DNA of 27,115 nt from NCBI GenBank assembly GCA_001771975.1, contig MERE01000002.1:1-27115 (forward strand), in the 5' to 3' direction. Below the pieces are notes generated by a model that had not been told where the DNA came from, did not search any database, and saw only the letters and a list, made by a program, of their open reading frames with translations. The position numbers and the translations under genes are program-made. The first letter of the stretch is position 1. Each line of letters opens with the position of its first letter. This stretch comes from Betaproteobacteria bacterium RIFCSPLOWO2_02_FULL_68_150. GTDB lineage: Bacteria; Pseudomonadota; Gammaproteobacteria; Burkholderiales; SG8-39. Shown here piece by piece: positions 14,738 through 21,110 of this stretch.

Positions 14738-15346
14738 ATGATTCGCCGTGCGTTCGTCTTGGTTTGCATCGCCGCATTGCCGCTCGCCGCCTGGGGGCAG
14801 CTTCTCGCCAACGTCAAGCTCGAGCCCCAGGAGATCAAGCCGGGCGCGAGCGTCAAGATCACCGTGAACTTCGACGTCACGGGCGGGATCAATTGCGGCC
14901 TGCGCGTGCATTTCGGCGACGGCAACACGCAGGACTACAAGATCAATCAGAAGAAGGACGTGCCGCTGGTCGTCACGCGCCAGTACGCGCAGGCGGGCGA
15001 GTACCGCGTGAAGGCCGAGCCCAAAACGATCGGCCTGCTCGGCGGCTGCGGCGGCAGGAATCAGGAGACCGTGCTGAAGGTCGTTGCGCCGCCGGCGCCG
15101 CCTCCGGTGGCGGCAGCGCCAGCGCCCGCGGCGCAGAAGACCGCGGTCGCCGCGGCGAAACCGGCTGCCGCGTCGCAATGTCCGCAGGACTGGACCGTAG
15201 TCGCCAAGTCGGTGAACAGGAAGACTGGGGCCTTCACCTGCACCGCGAAAGCGGGCACCAAGCTGCCCGAAGGCAGGCTTTCCTGCCCCGGCGATCTGAG
15301 CTATTTCGAGAACGCGAAGAAACGGCAGCTCGGCTGCCGCTCGTAG
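14738..15346 (+). CDS. Exported protein with PKD-like domain and Cys-rich C-terminus
   Basis: The 202-aa product has a signal peptide (MIRRAFVLVCIAALPLAAWG). A beta-sandwich follows whose VHFGDGNTQDYK and YAQAGEYRVKAE stretches are the hallmark of PKD-type domains (residues about 25-110). An Ala/Pro-rich linker (about 112-145) joins it to a small C-terminal unit with four Cys (CPQDW, FTCTAK, LSCPGD, LGCRS), and two Cys pairs could form disulfides in the periplasm. PKD domains usually mediate protein or carbohydrate contacts. The function is unknown. AGGAGG lies before the start and TATAAT upstream, so it is probably its own transcription unit. The next gene starts 14 bp after its stop. Confidence 0.78.
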   Translation: MIRRAFVLVCIAALPLAAWGQLLANVKLEPQEIKPGASVKITVNFDVTGGINCGLRVHFGDGNTQDYKINQKKDVPLVVTRQYAQAGEYRVKAEPKTIGLLGGCGGRNQETVLKVVAPPAPPPVAAAPAPAAQKTAVAAAKPAAASQCPQDWTVVAKSVNRKTGAFTCTAKAGTKLPEGRLSCPGDLSYFENAKKRQLGCRS

Positions 15347-15360
15347 CGACCGGCCGCGCG

Positions 15361-15834
15361 ATGGAGATCCGGCCGGCGCGACCCGAGGACTGCTCGACGT
15401 TGCTTGGCCTGGTGCGAGCGCTGGCCGAATACGAGAAGCTCGCACACCTCGCCACCGGCACTTCAGAGCAGCTGCACGCCGAGCTTTTCGGCGCGGCGCC
15501 CGTGATCGAAGCGGTGATCGCGTGGGATGGCGAGCTGGCTGCGGGTTTCGCGCTCTACTTCCACAACTTCTCGACCTTCCTCGCGCGGCGCGGCCTGTAT
15601 CTCGAAGACCTGTTCGTGATTCCGGAAGCGCGCGGTCGCGGCTACGGCAAGGCGCTCATCCGGCATTGCGCGCGCCTCGCCGTGGAGCGCGGCTGCGGCC
15701 GCTTCGAGTGGGCGGTGCTCGACTGGAACCGGCCGGCGATCGAGTTCTACCGCTCGATCGGCGCCGCGGTGCTGCCGGACTGGCAGATCTGCCGCGTGAC
15801 GGGAGAGGCGCTGCAGCGCTTCGCGCGCGGCTGA
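15361..15834 (+). CDS. GNAT acetyltransferase (SSAT2/thialysine acetyltransferase-like)
   Basis: The 157-aa product matches the diamine/thialysine N-acetyltransferase type. It begins MEIRPARPEDCSTLLGLVRA and ALAEYEKL, with FALYFHNFSTFLARRGLYLE then DLFVIPEARGRGYGKALIRH carrying the acetyl-CoA loop. The segment RFEWAVLDWNRPAIEFYRSIGA has the usual Tyr. Family enzymes acetylate polyamines or lysine analogues with acetyl-CoA. The start ATG 15361 lies 14 bp after the preceding stop without a clear Shine-Dalgarno. It converges with hdrB, whose stop is 4 bp away; there is no room for a terminator. Confidence 0.9.
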   Translation: MEIRPARPEDCSTLLGLVRALAEYEKLAHLATGTSEQLHAELFGAAPVIEAVIAWDGELAAGFALYFHNFSTFLARRGLYLEDLFVIPEARGRGYGKALIRHCARLAVERGCGRFEWAVLDWNRPAIEFYRSIGAAVLPDWQICRVTGEALQRFARG

Positions 15835-15838
15835 GGCG

Positions 15839-16753
15839 CTACTTCTTCGGCACCACCTTGACCGCGATGTCCTGCAGCTTCTTCGGCTGGATGACGTGGC
15901 CGTCGAGCCCGGCGGCCTTCGGCGTCGCGCCGTAGGCCACGGCCATGAGCTGCGAGTAGTACGCCACCGGCATGTCGAGTTTCGTGCCGTGCCGCTTGTT
16001 GATCTCCGACTGGTAGATCTCGACGTTCGCCTGGCACAAGGGGCAGGGGGTGACGATCAGGTCGGCCTTGTGATCGTAGGCCGATTCGACGATGTCCTTG
16101 ATCTGTTTCTGGCTCTTCTCCGGCTCGGAAAACGCGAGCGCGCCGCCGCAGCAGGTGACCTTCTGCTCGTACTTGACGAGCGGCTCGGCGCCGAGCGTCT
16201 CGACCAGCTTGTCGAGGTACATCGGATTCTCGAACGATTCGCCGGCGATGCCGAACGGGCGGTTGGTCTGGCAGCCGACGTAGCCCGCGATCCTGACGCC
16301 TTCGAGCGGCTTGACGATCGGCTGCGCCATGCCCTCGTAGCCGATATCCTCGATCAGCACCTCGACCATGTGGCGCACGCCGACCTTCGCCTGGTACCGG
16401 AGCCCCGCTTCCTTGAGCGCTTCGTTGGTCTCGGCCATGAGCTGCGAGGAGGCGTCCAGCTTTTCCTTGGTCTCGCGCGCGCCGAGCCAGCACGCGGCGC
16501 AGGTCGCCACCACGTCCTGCCCCGGCAGATGCGTCTCGGCGAGCGCGAAGTTGCGCGCGTTCAGCACGTGGCGCGAGAGCTCGCCCGAGCCCGCGTAGCC
16601 GATCGAGGCGCCGCAGCAGTTCCAGTCCGGGATCTGCGTCATCTTGATGTCGAGCGCCTCGCACATCGAGTTCACGCTGGTCAGGTAGTTCGACGCCGAG
16701 CCGCGCAGCTGCGACGAGCAACCCGGATAGAAAGCGTATTCCTTTTTCGCCAT
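15839..16753 (-). CDS. hdrB: HdrB-like subunit (CCG-domain iron-sulfur protein) of the Qmo/Hdr complex
   Basis: The 304-aa product is a heterodisulfide-reductase subunit B homologue. It has two CCG cysteine domains. The first is Cys12 (YPGCSSQ), Cys46-Cys47 (NWNCCG-like, WNCCGA) and Cys85-xx-Cys88 (TCAACW); the second is VGCQTNR, TCCGGALAF and TPCPLCQ. In HdrB these bind non-cubane [4Fe-4S] clusters where the disulfide chemistry takes place. In organisms with qmoAB but no qmoC, HdrC and HdrB take the place of the membrane subunit. It starts 7 bp after the hdrC stop with a GAGGGT Shine-Dalgarno. Its natural electron partner here is unknown. Confidence 0.92.
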   Translation of the reverse strand: MAKKEYAFYPGCSSQLRGSASNYLTSVNSMCEALDIKMTQIPDWNCCGASIGYAGSGELSRHVLNARNFALAETHLPGQDVVATCAACWLGARETKEKLDASSQLMAETNEALKEAGLRYQAKVGVRHMVEVLIEDIGYEGMAQPIVKPLEGVRIAGYVGCQTNRPFGIAGESFENPMYLDKLVETLGAEPLVKYEQKVTCCGGALAFSEPEKSQKQIKDIVESAYDHKADLIVTPCPLCQANVEIYQSEINKRHGTKLDMPVAYYSQLMAVAYGATPKAAGLDGHVIQPKKLQDIAVKVVPKK

Positions 16754-16760
16754 GGCGCGA

Positions 16761-17408
16761 TCAACCCTCGGTCTTGAATTGCGGGATCTTGAGGCGTCGG
16801 GCCTCGATCTCCTGCGCTTTCTTCAGCATGCGGTGAATGCCGGCCTTGTCCTTGCACTCATGGCCGCGGATCAGCTCGAAGGGGTTGAGCCGCTTGGCGC
16901 GCAACAACCCGAAGCCGATGCCGCGCAACGCCCAGGCTTTCTTCACGCCGGCGACGAAGCCCTCCTTGAAGTACAGCCCGAGCGTCAGCTTGAGTTCGTT
17001 CACGCGCCCGGTGCGCGTGCAGTTGTCCCAGAACTGCAACGACCACTGATAGGTCGGCTGCATCTTCGGCGCGAGGCCGAGCCGGTGCGCGTAAGTGGCG
17101 AGCCCGTGCATGATCTGCGTGATCGGCAGTTTCCTCGGGCAGCGCACCACGCAGTTGTAGCAGGAAGTGCACATCCACATCGAATCCGACGTCAGCACCT
17201 CCTGGCGCTTGCCGGCGCGGATCATCATGAAGATCTTCTGCGGCGAGTGCTCCCAGTCCGGGCCGAACGGGCACGAGCCCGCGCAGACGCCGCACTGCAT
17301 GCACATCTTGACCCACTCGCCTTCCTCGACGTTGGCCTCGACTTCGCGCAGGAAATCGTTGGAGTACTTCGCCAGCGCGGCGAGGTTGAGCTCGTTCGGC
17401 GCGCCCAT
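16761..17408 (-). CDS. hdrC: HdrC-like iron-sulfur subunit of the Qmo/Hdr complex
   Basis: The 215-aa product has two ferredoxin-type [4Fe-4S] motifs, CMQCGVCAGSCPFG near residue 36 and CTSCYNCVVRCPRK near residue 81. They are separated by a helical segment with PQKIFMMIRAGKRQEVL, followed by a helical C-terminal half. HdrC relays electrons between the flavin subunits and HdrB. Unlike QmoC there is no transmembrane or cytochrome b region, so this complex would be soluble unless a separate membrane partner exists. The ATG shares one base with the qmoB stop (TGATG). It belongs to the qmoA-qmoB-hdrC-hdrB operon. Confidence 0.93.
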   Translation of the reverse strand: MGAPNELNLAALAKYSNDFLREVEANVEEGEWVKMCMQCGVCAGSCPFGPDWEHSPQKIFMMIRAGKRQEVLTSDSMWMCTSCYNCVVRCPRKLPITQIMHGLATYAHRLGLAPKMQPTYQWSLQFWDNCTRTGRVNELKLTLGLYFKEGFVAGVKKAWALRGIGFGLLRAKRLNPFELIRGHECKDKAGIHRMLKKAQEIEARRLKIPQFKTEG

Positions 17409-19624
17409 CAGGCAAACCCCTTCATCGGCGACAGGCCGATACGCTCGATCACCTTGATGTAGTCGTCGATCAGCTGCGGCACGCGCGCGAGGTCGGTGAT
17501 CGCCACTTCGTAGGTCGCGACCCGCTCGCTCTCGAGCGCGAGCTGCTTCAGCGTGTCGTCGATCTTCGACATGCGGACGCTCGCCAGCTCCGAGCCCTTG
17601 ACGAAGTGGCACTGGTAGTCGTCGCCGTGCTTGCAGCCCATCAGCATGATCCCGTCCCAGCCGCCGTTGAGCGCGTCGGTGACCCAGATCGCGTTCACCG
17701 AGCCGAGACAGCGTACCGGAATCACGCGCACGAAGGCGCTGTAGTCGCGGCGCTGCATCGCCGCCATGTCGAGCGCCGGATAGGCGTCGTTCTCGCAGGC
17801 GAGCACCAGGATGCGGGGTTTCGCCTCGCTCTCGTCGGGAATCTCGACCGCCTTGATCTGCGCGCCGACCGTGTCGACCGAGTAGTTTTCGAACGAGATC
17901 ACGCGCACCGGGCAGGCGCCCATGCAGGTGCCGCAGCGCCGGCAGCGGCTCTCGTTGAACACCGGGTAGGTCCTTTCGTCTTCGTCGATGGCGCCGAACG
18001 GGCATTCCACGGTGCAGCGCTTGCACTGCGTGCAGCCTTCCAGCCGCACGATCGGATACGACAGGTCGCCGGAGCGCGGATGCGCGGCGCGCCCGAGCTG
18101 CGCGTTCTCGATCGCCTGGATCGCCTTCAGCGCGGCGCCGGTGGCGTCTTCGGTCGCCTGCGCGATATCCATCGGCCGGCGCACCGGGCCCGCGGTGTAG
18201 ATGCCGGTGCGGCGCGTCTCGTAGGGGAAGCAGATGAAATGCGAGTCGGAGAAACCGTGGCGCAGCTGCGGCAGGTCCTTGCCTTGCCGGTACGACAGGT
18301 TGAGGATCGAGATCGGTTGCACGCCGTTCGCGTCCTGCCGCTCCGGCTGCTCGATGTCGACTCCCGAATTGGGCACCTGTCCGGTCGCCAGTACCACGAT
18401 GTCGGCGTCGGCGATCACGGCATCCTCGGCCAGGATCAGGTCGCGGAAGCTGACGCGGCACTGCCGGTCGTTCGCCTCGACGCCGGTGACCGTTCCCTTG
18501 GTGAAGGTGACGCCCTTGGCCTGCGCCGAGCGGTAGAAGTCCTCGCCGCTGCCCGGGGTGCGCAGGTCGGTGTAGATCACGACCGTGTTGACGGCCGGAT
18601 CGGCGTCCTTGAAATACATCGCCTGCTTGATCGAGGTCCCGCAGCAGTGCCCGGAGCAAAAGGGCAGGTGCCGGCCCGAATCGTCGCGCTGCCCGGCGCA
18701 CTGCACGAAAACCACTTTTTTCACGCTGCCGCCGTCCGAGGGCCGGCGCAGGGCACGGCCGCCGGCCGCGCGCGCCAGCTCTTCCAGCCCGGCCTGGTCG
18801 ACGATGTTGGGCGAACTGCCGTAGGAAAACTCGGTGAGCCGGCTCGCGTCGTAGGGCGTGAAACCAGTCGCCTGCACGATGGCGCCGGCATCCTCGACCC
18901 AACTGACGCCGCTCGCGTTCGTCAGCCGGACGCTGAAGCGTCCCGGCGCACCGCCAGTCTGCGTCAGCGTGGTGTTGAGATGGACCTTGATGCGGGGCTC
19001 GGCTTCGATCGCCTCGATCAATCCCGCGACGCCGGTATCCACCGGGTCGTGGAACGGCTCGCGGAAGGGCGTCCGGCGATGCAGCTTCGACGCCCAGCCG
19101 CCGAGCGCAGCGCCTTTTTCAACGATCAATGCGGCGTAACCGGCGCGCGCCGCTTCGAGCGCGGCAGTCATGCCGGACACGCCGCCGCCGACCACCAGTA
19201 CGCGCCGGTTCCTGCCGGTCTCGGCGTGCCCCGAGGGCAGCTTCATGTTCTTCAGTTCGGCGCAGGCCATGCGCACGTAATCGCCCGCCATCTCCTGCGT
19301 CGCCTCGCGCGCCTCGTCGTTCGCCGGCCGCACCCAGATCACGCCTTCGCGCAGGTTGGCGCGCGACACGGCAACCGCCGGAAACTGGAAAGCTTCCGTC
19401 TTGGCGCGGCGCGAGCAGGCGGCGATCGCGACGTGCGTCACGCCTTCGGCGTCGATGTCGCCCTGGATCTGCGCCACGCCCTCGGCGCTGCACAGGAACG
19501 GATGCCGGCGCACCAGGTTCATCTTGCCTTCGCGCTCGGCGATCAGCGCCAGCTGGCCGGTGTCCAGCCGTTCGGCGATGCCGCAACCGCCGCAAACGTA
19601 GGCTGCCGTTTTCAGGTCCGCCAT
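17408..19624 (-). CDS. qmoB: QmoB: HdrA-type flavoprotein with MvhD-like domain
   Basis: The 738-aa product has the QmoB layout. An N-terminal HdrA region holds Cys11/Cys14 (VCGGCGI), Cys45 and Cys70. The FAD-binding motif VVGGGVSG is near 145 within a long flavoprotein core, which includes FCSGHCCGTSIKQA. Two ferredoxin motifs, CTQCKRCTVECPFG near 529 and CRRCGTCMGACPVR near 559, precede the C-terminal MvhD-type domain (about 600-738, with VIPVRCLGSV and LMGCKHGDDYQCHF). Qmo exchanges electrons between APS reductase (AprBA) and quinones: sulfate reducers run it toward APS, sulfur oxidisers in reverse. The start is directly adjacent to the qmoA stop (TAAATG). Confidence 0.95.
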   Translation of the reverse strand: MADLKTAAYVCGGCGIAERLDTGQLALIAEREGKMNLVRRHPFLCSAEGVAQIQGDIDAEGVTHVAIAACSRRAKTEAFQFPAVAVSRANLREGVIWVRPANDEAREATQEMAGDYVRMACAELKNMKLPSGHAETGRNRRVLVVGGGVSGMTAALEAARAGYAALIVEKGAALGGWASKLHRRTPFREPFHDPVDTGVAGLIEAIEAEPRIKVHLNTTLTQTGGAPGRFSVRLTNASGVSWVEDAGAIVQATGFTPYDASRLTEFSYGSSPNIVDQAGLEELARAAGGRALRRPSDGGSVKKVVFVQCAGQRDDSGRHLPFCSGHCCGTSIKQAMYFKDADPAVNTVVIYTDLRTPGSGEDFYRSAQAKGVTFTKGTVTGVEANDRQCRVSFRDLILAEDAVIADADIVVLATGQVPNSGVDIEQPERQDANGVQPISILNLSYRQGKDLPQLRHGFSDSHFICFPYETRRTGIYTAGPVRRPMDIAQATEDATGAALKAIQAIENAQLGRAAHPRSGDLSYPIVRLEGCTQCKRCTVECPFGAIDEDERTYPVFNESRCRRCGTCMGACPVRVISFENYSVDTVGAQIKAVEIPDESEAKPRILVLACENDAYPALDMAAMQRRDYSAFVRVIPVRCLGSVNAIWVTDALNGGWDGIMLMGCKHGDDYQCHFVKGSELASVRMSKIDDTLKQLALESERVATYEVAITDLARVPQLIDDYIKVIERIGLSPMKGFA

Positions 19625-20911
19625 TTACGTCTCCGCCCGCGCGCTGCGGTTCACCACCTGGATCGCGCGTAACGCGGCCGCCGTAGAACTCTGCACCGCG
19701 CGATTGACGTCGAGCGCGTTGGTCGCGCAGCCGGCGCCGAAGATCGCTGCACCGTCGAGTGCCGGCACCAGGAAGCCGCTCGAATCCTCGCCCAACGTTG
19801 CCGGAATCGCCGAGCCCCTGACCGACGGCTCCATGCCGATCGCGAGTACCGCAAGATCATGCCGGTTGGCGTAGCGCAGGTAGCCTTCGGTGTCGACGCC
19901 GTGCAGCACCGGATCGGCGCTCGCGCGGTCCTCCTCGATGCGCGCCACCTTGGACTTGATGAATCTGACGTGCGGGTCGGCCTGCACCTGCTTGTAGAAA
20001 TCCTCGAAGCGGTCGATGGCGCGGATATCGATGTAGTAGATGGTCGATTGCGCGGCTTCGCCGAAGGCTTCGCGCATGAACCGGGTCTGCTTGAGCGAGG
20101 CCATGCAGCAGATGCGCGAGCAGTGCCGCAGGTGGTTCTCGTCGCGCGAGCCGGCGCACTGGATGAAGGCGACATCCTTGGCTTCCTTGCCGTCGGAGGG
20201 CCGCACGATGCGCCCGCCGGTCGGCCCGTGCGGATCGGCCAGCCGCTCGAACTCGACGCTGGTGATCACGTTCTTGAAGCGCCCGTAGCCGTAGGGCTGG
20301 ATCTTCGCCGCATCGTAGGGCTTCCAGCCGGTGGCCCAGATCACCGCGGCGGCCTTGAGCGTGAGGGTTTCTTCCTTCATCTCGAGGTCGACCGCGCCGT
20401 AGCGGCAGGCCGCCTTCGCCTTGTCCGCCTCCGGAGTGCCGATGATCGAGGGGTCGATCACGAAGCGCTGCGGATAGGCCATGGCGTGCGGCAGATACGC
20501 TGCCGTGATGCGGTCGAGGCCGTAGTTCCACGGGTTCGGGATCGTCGCCGCGACGGCCTTCGCGCAGTCGCCGCACGCAGTGCAGCTGGCGTTCACGTAG
20601 CGGGGCGTCAGCTTGAGGCTGACGGTGTAGTCGCCGCTGCGGCCGTCGATGCGCGTGACTTCGGCGAGCGTGTAGACGCGGATGTTGCGGCTCGCCTTGA
20701 TGCGCCGCAGATTGATCTCGAGGCCGCAGGTCGGATGGCAAAGCTTCGGAAAATAGCGATACAGCAGCGCGGTGCGGCCGCCCAGCGTCGCGCTGCTCTC
20801 GACGAGGATCACCTGCTTGCCGCACTCAGCAGCCTCGAGCGCGGCGGTCATGCCGCTGATGCCGCCGCCGACGACAAGAATCGTCTGCTCGGTCGCAACG
20901 AGTTCAGGCAT
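19625..20911 (-). CDS. qmoA: QmoA: HdrA-type flavoprotein
   Basis: The 428-aa product is a short HdrA-like flavoprotein of QmoA size. Visible parts are the FAD loop VVGGGISG (14-20), LGGRTALLYRYFPKLCHPTC (Cys58, Cys62), the stretch CTACGDC (Cys110, 113, 116), ATGWKPYD, GGRIVRPSDGKEAKDVAFIQ, SRDENHLRHCSRICCMASLK, and IDIRAIDRFEDFYKQV. This matches the Qmo subset more closely than archaeal HdrA. The ferredoxin-like region lacks the usual fourth Cys, see findings. The start is ATG 20911 with GGAG 6 bp away; an in-frame GTG at 20968 would cover a GC-rich hairpin region. It is the first gene of the operon. Confidence 0.95.
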   Translation of the reverse strand: MPELVATEQTILVVGGGISGMTAALEAAECGKQVILVESSATLGGRTALLYRYFPKLCHPTCGLEINLRRIKASRNIRVYTLAEVTRIDGRSGDYTVSLKLTPRYVNASCTACGDCAKAVAATIPNPWNYGLDRITAAYLPHAMAYPQRFVIDPSIIGTPEADKAKAACRYGAVDLEMKEETLTLKAAAVIWATGWKPYDAAKIQPYGYGRFKNVITSVEFERLADPHGPTGGRIVRPSDGKEAKDVAFIQCAGSRDENHLRHCSRICCMASLKQTRFMREAFGEAAQSTIYYIDIRAIDRFEDFYKQVQADPHVRFIKSKVARIEEDRASADPVLHGVDTEGYLRYANRHDLAVLAIGMEPSVRGSAIPATLGEDSSGFLVPALDGAAIFGAGCATNALDVNRAVQSSTAAALRAIQVVNRSARAET

Positions 20912-21080
20912 TGCTGCTCCAAGAGTGGATGCTTGAATTTTACGCCGCGTGCCGCAGGCGGCCGGCACGTAACGCGATGATAACGCGAGAAAGACCCTAA
21001 TAAATAGCGGTGCACTATGCCGCTTATGGATGGATAACTACAACTCGTTGGATCACCATGCGGGCACACCGGAGAATCGA
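20912..21080. promoter_or_regulatory. Divergent promoter region between qmoA and soeA
   Basis: This region is partly AT-rich (about 20976-21057) and must hold promoters for both operons. On the minus strand TTGTAG (21037-21042) and CATAGT (21013-21018) have 18-bp spacing and could serve qmoA; TAAAAT at 20937-20942 is another -10-like hexamer. On the plus strand TAATAA and GATAAC are -10-like, without a convincing -35. A GC-rich inverted repeat CGTGCCG/CGGCACG with an 8-bp loop lies at 20948-20969. Specific assignments are tentative. Confidence 0.5.
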
Positions 21081-21110
21081 ATGGCTTCGTTGATTTCGCT
21101 CAAACAATGA
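21081..21110 (+). CDS. Nine-codon leader ORF overlapping soeA
   Basis: ATG at 21081 opens MASLISLKQ and stops with TGA at 21108-21110. GGAG at 21071-21074 is 6 bp upstream, a good Shine-Dalgarno. The stop overlaps the soeA ATG (21107) in an ATGA. soeA has no Shine-Dalgarno of its own at the usual distance, so its translation may depend on reinitiation after this leader. That function is inferred from layout; no peptide evidence exists. Confidence 0.5.
   Translation: MASLISLKQ

Noticed and set aside
15839..20911. sHdr (sulfur-oxidising heterodisulfide reductase-like) operon
   Set aside because: The two HdrA-like proteins have QmoA and QmoB domain layouts including the MvhD part, and the lipoate-binding protein, TusA, DsrE and second HdrB/C copies that accompany sHdr are missing.
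15839..20911. Methanogen-type electron-bifurcating Hdr complex
   Set aside because: No hydrogenase or formate dehydrogenase partner is present and the flavin subunits fit Qmo; the sulfite-oxidation context explains them better.
20948..20969. Inverted repeat CGTGCCG/CGGCACG as a riboswitch or terminator for qmoA
   Set aside because: It is a simple 7-bp stem without other conserved elements or a U-tract; it may still be an operator and is mentioned with the promoter region.
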